From contig CALKMY010000231.1 of the NCBI GenBank assembly GCA_938091275.1, positions 1-21,352 on the forward strand: a stretch of DNA of 21,352 bases, read 5' to 3'. Of the stretch, positions 6,720 through 13,464 are shown piece by piece. The notes under the pieces were generated by a model. The model was not told where the DNA came from. It did not search any database and saw only the letters and a program-made list of their open reading frames with translations. Positions within the stretch are counted from its first letter, which is position 1, and each line of letters begins with the position of its first letter. Position numbers and translations under genes: made by a program. The DNA comes from Candidatus Nanopelagicales bacterium (GTDB taxonomy: Bacteria; Actinomycetota; Actinomycetes; S36-B12).

Positions 6720-9554
6720 GTGGGAGTGCTGGACAAAATCCTGCGCGCGGGAGAAGGCAAGACCCTTCGAAAGCTGGAATCGATCGCGAAGGCTGTCAAT
6801 TCTATCGAAGAGGACTACACCTCTCTGTCAGATGACGAGTTGCGCGGCCTCACCGATGAGTTCAAGGCGCGCTACGCCGACGGGGAGAGCCTCGACGATC
6901 TGATGCCCGAGGCGTTCGCAACGGTTCGTGAAGCAGCCCGGCGAACGTTGGGCCAGCGTCACTACGACGTTCAAATCATGGGGGGTGCAGCCCTGCATCT
7001 TGGGAACATCGCAGAGATGCGCACCGGCGAAGGAAAGACGCTTGTCGCCACCCTCCCGTCCTACCTGAATGCGTTGTCCGGGGACGGAGTCCACGTCGTG
7101 ACGGTCAACGACTACTTGGCAGAACGTGACTCGGAATGGATGGGGCGTATCCACCGATTTTTGGGCTTAGAAGTGGGCGTCATCGTCAGCCAAATGAGCC
7201 CGACGCAACGCCGCGCTGCGTATGCCGCGGACATCACGTACGGGACCAACAACGAGTTCGGGTTTGACTACCTCCGCGACAATATGGCGTGGTCCAAAGC
7301 CGAGATGGTTCAGCGAGGCCACAATTTTGCCGTTGTTGACGAAGTTGACTCGATTCTGGTCGATGAGGCCCGAACACCGCTGATCATTAGCGGTCCGGCT
7401 GACCAACCGACAGCGTGGTACTCGGAGTTTGCTCGCATCGTGCAGGTTCTCAAGCGAGACGAGGACTACGAGGTTGACGAGAAGAAGCGCACGATCGGTG
7501 TTCTTGAGGCAGCAATCGACAAAGTTGAGGACCAGCTTGGTATCGACAACCTCTATGACACGGTCAATACCCCGCTTGTTGGCTTCCTCAACAATGCGAT
7601 TCGAGCGAAAGAGTTGTTCAAGAAGGATCGTGATTACGTGCTGCTCGATGGCGGAGTCGTCATCGTCGACGAGCACACCGGTCGTATTCTCAAGGGGCGT
7701 CGCTACAACGAGGGCCTGCACCAAGCGATTGAGGCCAAAGAAGGCGTCGAGATCAAGGCAGAGAATCAGACTCTCGCCACCGTGACGTTGCAGAACTTCT
7801 TCCGCCTGTACAACAAGTTGTCGGGCATGACCGGTACCGCGATGACAGAAGCAGCGGAGTTCAATCAGATCTACAACCTCGGAGTCGTCCCCATTCCGAC
7901 GAATCGTCCGATGGTCCGTATAGACCAGCCAGATCTGGTGTACCGAACGGCGAGTGCGAAGTTCGACGCGGTCGTCGAAGACGTTGTCGAACGGCACGCG
8001 ACGGGTCAACCGGTCCTGATCGGAACAACCAGCGTGGAGAAATCCGAGCACCTGTCGAATGAATTGAAGAAGAACGGTGTTCCGCACGAGGTCCTCAACG
8101 CTAAGAACCACGAGCGGGAAGCGGCGATCGTCGCTCAAGCCGGCCGCAAGGGCGCTGTCACCGTTGCTACCAACATGGCGGGTCGTGGTACGGACATCAT
8201 GCTCGGCGGGAACCCCGAGTTCATGGCGTCTGCGCAACTCGCCCAGAAGGGCTTGTCAGCGGTCGATGATCCCGATGCCTACGAAGCTGCCTGGCCCGAG
8301 GCGTTGGCAAGCGCCCAGGAGGCGGTCCAGGCTGAGCACGACGAAGTGATCGAGCTCGGCGGGCTCTATGTTCTGGCCACCGAGCGCCATGAATCTCGGC
8401 GTATCGACAACCAGCTGCGTGGCCGCTCGGGTCGACAGGGCGACCCTGGTGAGTCTCAGTTCTACCTTTCGCTGGAAGACGATCTGATGCGCCTGTTCAA
8501 GGCCGATATGGTCGATTCCTTCCTGCGTCGCTTTAACGTCCCTGATGACGTACCGATCGAAGCCAAGATGGTGACGAACGCGATCCGATCCGCGCAGTCG
8601 CAGGTCGAATCGCAGAACTTCGAAATCCGCAAAGACGTTCTCAAGTACGACGACGTCCTCAACCGCCAGCGCCTGGTCATCTATGGGGAGCGCAAGAGAG
8701 TGCTCCACGGTGAAGACATCGAAGACCAGATTCGCTCCTTCATTGACGACACGGTCAACAGCTACGTATCGCAGGCCACGGCTGAGGGTTACCCCGAAGA
8801 TTGGGATTTTGAGCAACTGTGGACGGCTCTCGAGCAGTTGTATCCGGTGTCGGTGACCGTTGAGCAGGTAGAAGAGGATTCGGGTGGCGGCCGCGCCGGA
8901 ATCAGTTCGGAGTTCCTCGCAGAGGTTCTCGTCGATGACGCGCAGGCAGCCTACGGTCGACGGGAGGCAGAACTAGGGGAAGAGGTCACCCGGGAATTGG
9001 AGCGGAAGGTCATCTTGACCGTGCTCGATCGCAAATGGCGCGAGCACCTGTATGAGATGGATTACCTCCGCGATGGCATCGGCCTCAGGGCCATGGCGCA
9101 ACGCGATCCCTTGGTGGAATATCAGCGTGAAGGTTTTGACCTCTTCACCGCCATGATGGATGGCATCAAGGAGGAAACGGTCGGTTACGCCTTCAATGTT
9201 GAGGTCGAGGTCAAGCCCCAGGTCGCGCCGGAAGTCGCGGAGCAGATCGAGGTGCTGTCCGATGCGAGCGAGAGCGAGGCGGGAGCTGCGATAGCGGCTG
9301 CGGTTTCTGCTGGAGCTACGCAGTCGCAGGAAGCGCAAGAAGGCCCGACGATTGAGGCTGCAGGACTAGGCCCCTCGAGACCTGACCATATGGAGTACTC
9401 CGCTCCCGATGAATCCGGCGGAATCATGCATGGAGAGATGGATGCCGACGAGGATGGCATCGTGGAGGTGGACCCGAACGCATCTCGTGCCGAACGGCGC
9501 CGCGCGGAGCGGAGCAATCGCAAGAATACTTCGAAAAAGAAGAAGCGTCGCTGA
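6720..9554 (+). CDS. secA: Preprotein translocase ATPase SecA
   Basis: SecA is the cytosolic motor that pushes unfolded preproteins through SecYEG. This 944-residue protein shows the full set of landmarks. These are Walker A GEGKT at 103-107, Walker B DEVD at 207-210 in VVDEVDSILVDEAR, the preprotein-crosslinking region, NMAGRGTDI in motor domain 2, the RGRSGRQGDPG finger and the helical scaffold. The C-terminus is a linker ending in a basic SKKKKRR tail and has no CxC...CH zinc-binding motif. This looks like the housekeeping SecA1-type protein. The GTG start at 6720 is supported by a good ribosome binding site and by the N-terminal sequence. Its stop lies 7 bp from the convergent DUF6459 gene. 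Confidence 0.98.
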   Translation: MGVLDKILRAGEGKTLRKLESIAKAVNSIEEDYTSLSDDELRGLTDEFKARYADGESLDDLMPEAFATVREAARRTLGQRHYDVQIMGGAALHLGNIAEMRTGEGKTLVATLPSYLNALSGDGVHVVTVNDYLAERDSEWMGRIHRFLGLEVGVIVSQMSPTQRRAAYAADITYGTNNEFGFDYLRDNMAWSKAEMVQRGHNFAVVDEVDSILVDEARTPLIISGPADQPTAWYSEFARIVQVLKRDEDYEVDEKKRTIGVLEAAIDKVEDQLGIDNLYDTVNTPLVGFLNNAIRAKELFKKDRDYVLLDGGVVIVDEHTGRILKGRRYNEGLHQAIEAKEGVEIKAENQTLATVTLQNFFRLYNKLSGMTGTAMTEAAEFNQIYNLGVVPIPTNRPMVRIDQPDLVYRTASAKFDAVVEDVVERHATGQPVLIGTTSVEKSEHLSNELKKNGVPHEVLNAKNHEREAAIVAQAGRKGAVTVATNMAGRGTDIMLGGNPEFMASAQLAQKGLSAVDDPDAYEAAWPEALASAQEAVQAEHDEVIELGGLYVLATERHESRRIDNQLRGRSGRQGDPGESQFYLSLEDDLMRLFKADMVDSFLRRFNVPDDVPIEAKMVTNAIRSAQSQVESQNFEIRKDVLKYDDVLNRQRLVIYGERKRVLHGEDIEDQIRSFIDDTVNSYVSQATAEGYPEDWDFEQLWTALEQLYPVSVTVEQVEEDSGGGRAGISSEFLAEVLVDDAQAAYGRREAELGEEVTRELERKVILTVLDRKWREHLYEMDYLRDGIGLRAMAQRDPLVEYQREGFDLFTAMMDGIKEETVGYAFNVEVEVKPQVAPEVAEQIEVLSDASESEAGAAIAAAVSAGATQSQEAQEGPTIEAAGLGPSRPDHMEYSAPDESGGIMHGEMDADEDGIVEVDPNASRAERRRAERSNRKNTSKKKKRR

Positions 9555-9561
9555 ACCGTTC

Positions 9562-10152
9562 TCAGCGAAAATCGATGGCTGTGACCAGCCAGGTTCCGGG
9601 CCGAGACTCCATCCGCAGGGCAACTGCATGCGATCGTGCCGCGCCGACGACGACGGCAGATGCTTCGATCGTTCCGGGCGCTACCAGACAACAGCGGACA
9701 GCACGGATCTTTCTCAATCGCGTCATGCCCGTTGCCGACCGCGCCGCGGGGTGTCGGGCATAAGAAGTCCCTCGGATCGCCAAAGTGGTGAGCTGGTCGG
9801 GTGCAATGTGTTTGCGGAGTTGAGTAGCTGGTCGCTCTCCCAAGGCAACCTCGAAGATTGCCCGAGACATTTGCGCGGCCCACGCGACGGGGTGTGGACG
9901 GCCCTTCCCGAGAGCCGCTAATTCTTCCCGTTCGTCCTCGTCCGGGACGACGCGCAAATAGTTAGGTGTGGACGGGTGTGCGGGGATTCCCCCGGCATGC
10001 CACTCGAGCGGCAGGGCGAGCTGCCGACTCGATGCGGGTTTCGCTTGTGCCGCGGCCAGGTGACCGGAGACGACCCGCAGGTGCGGTCTGCGTGACGTGG
10101 TCTTCTCGTCGACTCTGTTGGAAATCTGGTTGTCCTCGGAGACTGTGCCCAT
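9562..10152 (-). CDS. Rv3235-like / DUF6459 family protein of unknown function
   Basis: This is a 196-residue soluble protein. The first 90 residues are low-complexity, charged and proline-rich, probably disordered. Residues from about 95 form the conserved domain: a helix AAQMSRAIFEVALGERPATQL, then strands with IRAVRCCLVAPGTIEASAVVVGAARSHAVALRM and a closing WLVTAIDF. This matches the actinobacterial family that in mycobacteria is encoded close to secA (Rv3235). Its biochemical role is unknown; the terminal beta-sheet resembles an SnoaL/NTF2-like cone. I place the start at ATG 10152 because GGAAGGGG lies 6 nt upstream; a frame to 10185 would run over that site. Its upstream region contains a phased 10-bp repeat array. 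Confidence 0.75.
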   Translation of the reverse strand: MGTVSEDNQISNRVDEKTTSRRPHLRVVSGHLAAAQAKPASSRQLALPLEWHAGGIPAHPSTPNYLRVVPDEDEREELAALGKGRPHPVAWAAQMSRAIFEVALGERPATQLRKHIAPDQLTTLAIRGTSYARHPAARSATGMTRLRKIRAVRCCLVAPGTIEASAVVVGAARSHAVALRMESRPGTWLVTAIDFR

Positions 10153-10158
10153 GATCGA

Positions 10159-10166
10159 CCCCTTCC
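10159..10166 (-). promoter_or_regulatory. Strong ribosome binding site for the DUF6459 gene
   Basis: On the minus strand GGAAGGGG precedes the ATG at 10152 by 6 nt. It is one of the best Shine-Dalgarno matches in the window and fixes the start of this gene. Confidence 0.75.
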
Positions 10167-10174
10167 AGCCCTTT

Positions 10175-10224
10175 CTTTGAATCAATTTGCTGCTATTTGA
10201 TGTTGTTTAATATTATTTGGCATT
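10175..10224. repeat. Array of five phased 10-bp repeats with TTTG-like cores
   Basis: Five consecutive decamers start at 10175, 10185, 10195, 10205 and 10215: CTTTGAATCA, ATTTGCTGCT, ATTTGATGTT, GTTTAATATT and ATTTGGCATT. Four carry TTTG and one TTTA at the same position, so the core recurs every helical turn. The block is markedly AT-rich compared with its surroundings. It covers about 23 to 72 bp upstream of the DUF6459 start (minus strand) and lies in the region shared with the divergent gene at 10403. It may be a cooperative direct-repeat operator, a curved DNA segment, or both. Confidence 0.75.
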
Positions 10225-10307
10225 ATCACGTGACGTGACCATGCGCTGTCAAGGTCCGGGCTGGATCCCTGCACAGGGTGTGGACACTGACGTTCTTCCC
10301 CTGTTGG

Positions 10308-10328
10308 GCAGTTTTCAAACGGAACTGC
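10308..10328. promoter_or_regulatory. Inverted repeat GCAGTT-n9-AACTGC upstream of the gene at 10403
   Basis: The two 6-bp arms are exact complements separated by 9 nt, the size of a typical dimeric-repressor operator. A second short inverted repeat, CCCTG-ca-CAGGG, lies at 10267-10278. Both fall in the 250-bp gap between the divergent DUF6459 and Sm-like genes. I could not identify a convincing -10/-35 pair nearby. Confidence 0.3.
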
Positions 10329-10402
10329 TCGTGTGGTCTACGTCACAGTTGTGCTCGTGCCAAGTCTGATTGGGCTGGCGTGAGCGTGGGAATACCAGCG
10401 TC

Positions 10403-10954
10403 ATGACCGGTGACGAAGACCAGGTGTCGGAGGATCTGTGGCGAGAGGCTGCTGGACGGGTTCAGGCCGATCAGGACATTGATGTCCTGATGGAGGCGCG
10501 CGGATTGATGATCGCGGAGATGAGAGATGTCACCGCCATCGATCGGCGTATGGCACTGGTGGCCGGGGACTCAATGCGGCTCGCTGTTCGCGGACTGCGT
10601 TGGTTATCGGGAAGGCTCGTAAGCCAAGCTGCTGACTACCTCGTATTGAGCCCCAGTGGTGAGTCCCTCGAGCGAATACTCGTTCCGTCCCACGCAATCT
10701 CCATCGTGCACGATCTGCCACGTGCCTTGCGCATCGATCGGCCGGAGCCGCTCGACCGCGAATTACCTTGGAACTCGCTACTTCGAAACCTCATCGGGCA
10801 CGAGATTCGTATCGAGATTGAGGGGGAGAGTCTTGCCGGTCACCTGAATTGGGTGGGCCGAGATCACATATCGATCGGCGCGGACAGAGATTCACTTACC
10901 TGTATGTGGTCATCCATCGACGCAGTGCGGTTCGACTATCGAGAGTCCTCGTAG
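10403..10954 (+). CDS. Uncharacterised protein with an Sm-like (LSm) C-terminal half
   Basis: I do not recognise a named family for this 183-residue acidic protein. The N-terminal half (about 1-95) is mixed helical with no motif. The C-terminal half, about residues 125-178, reads LLRNLIGHEIRIEIEG, then SLAGHLNWVGRDHISIG and ends in a valine/phenylalanine strand. That order of strands (L-x-G-x-x-V/I ... G-x-L-x-x-V/I-x-x-D-h-I-x-I) is the usual pattern of an Sm-like barrel, but this is inference from pattern only. There is no signal peptide or membrane segment. I chose the ATG at 10403; upstream GTG/TTG codons to 10370 are possible. It is divergent from the DUF6459 gene and overlaps the HTH gene by 19 bp at the 3' end. 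Confidence 0.65.
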   Translation: MTGDEDQVSEDLWREAAGRVQADQDIDVLMEARGLMIAEMRDVTAIDRRMALVAGDSMRLAVRGLRWLSGRLVSQAADYLVLSPSGESLERILVPSHAISIVHDLPRALRIDRPEPLDRELPWNSLLRNLIGHEIRIEIEGESLAGHLNWVGRDHISIGADRDSLTCMWSSIDAVRFDYRESS

Positions 10955-11178
10955 TCGTCACTATCCGCATGCTCAGGGGGCCGTGAGATGAAGTCCTTTG
11001 TTTGCGCGTACATGCGTTGGATGTACTGCTCAAGTTCTGCCGTCTCTACTCTCCATTGACCCCGTCCACCGATCTTGATCGCTGGCAGCTCTCCAGAACG
11101 CACTAACGCGTACGCCTGAGAGGCAGAAATATTGAGGGTCTCGGCAACGTCAGCCAAGGTCAAGAAGCGAGAACTCAC
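10936..11178 (-). CDS. Small BldC-like / excisionase-type winged HTH DNA-binding protein
   Basis: This 80-residue protein is almost entirely one MerR-like winged helix-turn-helix. LTLADVAETLNISASQAYALVRSGELPA (from about residue 6) is the HTH, and IKIGGRGQWRVE (about 36-46) is the wing strand pair. A short acidic tail rich in Asp, Glu and Ser follows. This architecture matches HTH_17 proteins such as BldC and phage excisionases. With no integrase or phage gene nearby, a chromosomal regulator is more likely than an excisionase. The preferred start is the GTG at 11178, giving an N-terminus directly before the HTH; a GTG at 11217 would add 13 residues, and neither has a good ribosome binding site. 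It converges with the gene at 10403, sharing 19 bp. Confidence 0.8.
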   Translation of the reverse strand: MSSRFLTLADVAETLNISASQAYALVRSGELPAIKIGGRGQWRVETAELEQYIQRMYAQTKDFISRPPEHADSDDYEDSR

Positions 11179-11280
11179 GGGTACATCGTTGCAAATGGTT
11201 CCCAAAAAATCGATCACCGCATCAATCTGTGGATGAAGTCGGCTGCACGGACTTCCCTGTGGAAAGTCATTGGCGTGATG

Positions 11281-11291
11281 GACGTAACGTC
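11281..11291. promoter_or_regulatory. Short palindrome GACGTAACGTC upstream of the SAF gene
   Basis: This 11-bp near-perfect palindrome ends 16 bp before the ATG at 11307 and contains GTAACG, a GTnAC-type box like those reported for MtrA-family regulators. A single GTAACG also occurs at 77-82, upstream of the CPBP-mtrA run. The motif is short, so chance occurrence is quite possible. Confidence 0.25.
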
Positions 11292-11306
11292 GAGCACCCT
11301 GGAGAT

Positions 11307-12032
11307 ATGCGGTTTTCGGGTCTCAGCCCTGCTCGTTTACGTCTCGCACGATCGAGCCGCCGGTCAAGGGCAGCCTCCCAGCAAAACATGGGTGAGGCTT
11401 CTCCTGCAGCTCAGCGCTTTCGCGCTCCCCGTTGGGGCGATACCCGGTTGTGGATCGGTTTGCTGCTGTTGGTCGTGTCGATGTTTGCTGGAGCCAAACT
11501 GCTGTCCCAGGAGTCGGAGGCAGTAACCGTCTGGCAAGTAGGCCGTGACCTGTCGGTAGGAGCCGAGGCGATCGACTTGAAGCCCATCACTGTTGCCTTG
11601 GGGCAAGCTCAGGAGGACTACTTCTCTGTGGACGAGATACCCACAGGGAGACTGCGATTTCCTGTCGAGTCGGGGGAGCTCTTGCCGCGGTCGGCGATGA
11701 CGGGGTCTCAACAGGAACCAAGCCGAGTCATCACGGTGGGAGTGGATCCTTTCCATGCGCCAGTGGATGTTGCGCCTGGAGATCGTGTTGATGTCTGGTC
11801 CACACCAAGTACCTCCACTTACCTGCCTGATAGTCCGGCGAATGACCGTTCACCGAATCCGCGACTTGCCTTGGAATCAGTGCTGGTGGAGCGCGTAGAA
11901 AGCGACTCACTTGGAGGTCGCAAGGCCGTGGTTCTGCGCGTGACCCCGGAGAACGTTGGTGACCTCGTGCGGGCCTCACGGTCGGGGACCATCGACCTCA
12001 TCAAGGTTCCGGTCCAAGGATCCGGATCGTGA
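11307..12032 (+). CDS. Membrane-anchored SAF-domain protein (CpaB/RcpC-like)
   Basis: This 241-residue protein has a basic cytoplasmic N-terminus with many arginines, one membrane segment at about 48-66 and an extracytoplasmic remainder. A SAF fold covers about 70-135: VWQVGRDLSVGAEA, VDEIPTGRLRFPV and SGELLPRSAM. Strand-rich sequence follows, including FHAPVDVAPGDRVDVW. This organisation resembles CpaB/RcpC of Flp/Tad pilus loci, though it is also shared by other SAF proteins that bind cell-wall sugars. ATG 11307 has GGAG very close upstream; ATG 11388 is an alternative that removes the first 27 residues and leaves a start shortly before the membrane segment. The stop overlaps the GTG of the next gene, so the two are translationally coupled. 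Confidence 0.78.
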   Translation: MRFSGLSPARLRLARSSRRSRAASQQNMGEASPAAQRFRAPRWGDTRLWIGLLLLVVSMFAGAKLLSQESEAVTVWQVGRDLSVGAEAIDLKPITVALGQAQEDYFSVDEIPTGRLRFPVESGELLPRSAMTGSQQEPSRVITVGVDPFHAPVDVAPGDRVDVWSTPSTSTYLPDSPANDRSPNPRLALESVLVERVESDSLGGRKAVVLRVTPENVGDLVRASRSGTIDLIKVPVQGSGS

Positions 12033-13291
12033 CAGACATCATCTGGTGCGCCCCGGGTAGGCACGACGAGCCGGAGTTGCTTGTCGAAGCAGGAGCACGC
12101 GGCTTCACCGTCATTCGCAGATGCTTGGATGTGGCAGAACTTCTTGCCGTAGCTGGGATCGATCGACATGCCGGCCTCGTCATTGATGTCTCCGCACCAC
12201 GTCTGAGTGCCGACACCCTCGCCCATGTCGCCAGTAATGAGCGCTGCGTCGTTGCTTACTTGGCGGACAGTGCCGATGCCTTGACGCGTGCAGAGTCGAT
12301 ATCTCGTCTCGCACCCGGAACGGTCCTCGATATTCGATATGCGAAGAGCCCGCGCAGCGTGATTGACCTGATACAGGAAGCGCTCCATGGGTCTGCGGAG
12401 AGACCGGGTGCGGAAGGACTCGACACTGTGGTGTCGGGAGCGTCACCGATTGATGATGAGGGTGGGGACACATCGATCGGCGTGGATGTAGAGCGGGGCA
12501 AACTCGTGGTCGTGTGGGGCCCTCATGGTGCCCCTGGTCGAAGCACGGTTGCCCTGGGGCTCGCGGAGTCATGCGCGGCGTCTGGGTACCGCACATGCCT
12601 GGTAGACGCAGACACCATCTCTCCCTCTCTAGCTCTTTTGATCGGCATGACGGAGGACGTCAGTGGCCTCCTGGTTGCTGCCCGGTACGCGGAGCAGGGG
12701 GTTCTTGATGCCCGTTCTTTAGGTGCCGCGTGCCGCACCTTGTCCGAGTCGTTGTGGGTCCTTTCCGGAATCGGATCGGCAGATAGGTGGTCTCAGGCTC
12801 GACCCTCCGCCCTCGATCTCATCTGGTCCGAGTGCACGCGGCACTTCGATCGTGTGATCGTTGACGTGGGAGGGCTCCTGCGAACTGAAGAGGTTGATGA
12901 TCCCTTCAACGGCCTCGGCTTGCGCCGTGACTGTGCCACGGTGAGTGCACTTCAGGTATGCGATTCCGTCGTAGCCGTCACGCGGCCAGATGTCGTTGGA
13001 CTCGCACGTCTCGTGGAAGACCTGCCCGACGTCCTCGCATTGACGTCGCACTCGCGTGTGGACGTGGTGGTGAATCAGGTGCCCCGAAAATCACGGGGTC
13101 TGGAATCCAATGTAAAGAGGCTGATCAACGAGGTCGGTCTTGATTTCCCTGTCCATCTGCTTGCCTTTGATGACAGAGTCAGGGCGTGCCTGGAACGCGG
13201 CTCCCTCTTTTCGGAGGCGTCGTCCCTATCGAGAATGCGACGCAACTTTGGAGTCATCGACAAACACGTGGGCGTGCAATTGTCGGCCTGA
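12029..13291 (+). CDS. CpaE/MinD-like ATPase with an altered Walker A motif
   Basis: This is a 420-residue cytoplasmic protein. The first 125 residues look like the degenerate receiver-like domain of CpaE/TadZ proteins. From about 160 there is a MinD/ParA-type ATPase: the P-loop GPHGAPGRST (164-173), CLVDADTISPSLALLIG, RVIVDVGG and the late VVVNQVPRKSRG. The usual P-loop lysine is replaced by Arg171, and the signature lysine of the deviant Walker A is also missing. Such proteins place pilus or division machinery at cell poles; ATP hydrolysis here may be weak or absent. The start overlaps the SAF gene stop (GTGA), so the two proteins are probably made together. No tadA, tadB, tadC or pilin gene follows within the window. 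Confidence 0.78.
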   Translation: MTDIIWCAPGRHDEPELLVEAGARGFTVIRRCLDVAELLAVAGIDRHAGLVIDVSAPRLSADTLAHVASNERCVVAYLADSADALTRAESISRLAPGTVLDIRYAKSPRSVIDLIQEALHGSAERPGAEGLDTVVSGASPIDDEGGDTSIGVDVERGKLVVVWGPHGAPGRSTVALGLAESCAASGYRTCLVDADTISPSLALLIGMTEDVSGLLVAARYAEQGVLDARSLGAACRTLSESLWVLSGIGSADRWSQARPSALDLIWSECTRHFDRVIVDVGGLLRTEEVDDPFNGLGLRRDCATVSALQVCDSVVAVTRPDVVGLARLVEDLPDVLALTSHSRVDVVVNQVPRKSRGLESNVKRLINEVGLDFPVHLLAFDDRVRACLERGSLFSEASSLSRMRRNFGVIDKHVGVQLSA

Positions 13292-13398
13292 GTGAGGCCA
13301 CTGGCACGACAACTACCCGGACTCCTATCTCAGCTTGTCAGGAGCAACCCGTAGTACGTCAATCGGCGACCTTCAACCGCATCCTTCTGTGGCGGATC

Positions 13399-13414
13399 GG
13401 TGGATGTTTCCACC
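13399..13414. other. Hairpin GGTGGA-tgtt-TCCACC in the gap before the acyltransferase gene
   Basis: An exact 6-bp stem with a 4-nt loop lies 107 bp after the CpaE-like stop and 50 bp before the next start. There is no T-tract behind it, so it is not a classical intrinsic terminator. It may instead lie in the 5' leader or promoter of the acyltransferase gene. The rest of the 173-bp gap shows nothing I can name. Confidence 0.3.
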
Positions 13415-13453
13415 ATTCCTGGAGCGGGCATGTAACACTTGTGGGTACTTGGG

Positions 13454-13459
13454 AAGGAG
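13454..13459 (+). promoter_or_regulatory. Ribosome binding site deciding the acyltransferase start
   Basis: AAGGAG lies 5 nt before the GTG at 13465. From that GTG the protein opens MDRLDATDSALWF, the standard first strand and helix of WS/DGAT-type proteins. The frame open to 13186 overlaps the previous gene and has no such similarity. Confidence 0.75.
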
Positions 13460-13464
13460 TCAGG

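Noticed and set aside
7167..8237. Long minus-strand open frame (356 codons) inside secA
   Set aside because: It is a shadow produced by the codon bias of secA; the sense frame is unambiguously SecA and the antisense protein resembles nothing.
9409..9921. Plus-strand open frame across the secA end and DUF6459 gene
   Set aside because: It overlaps two well-supported genes in other frames and its translation shows no recognisable domain.
10175..10224. CRISPR-like array
   Set aside because: The units are only 10 bp with no spacers; this is a phased tandem repeat, not repeat-spacer architecture.
10936..11178. Phage excisionase and nearby integrated element
   Set aside because: The fold is excisionase-like, but there is no integrase, phage gene or flanking attachment repeat, and the surrounding genes are chromosomal housekeeping types.
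13399..13414. Intrinsic terminator for the SAF/CpaE-like operon
   Set aside because: The stem is short, has no T-tract and lies more than 100 bp after the stop codon.
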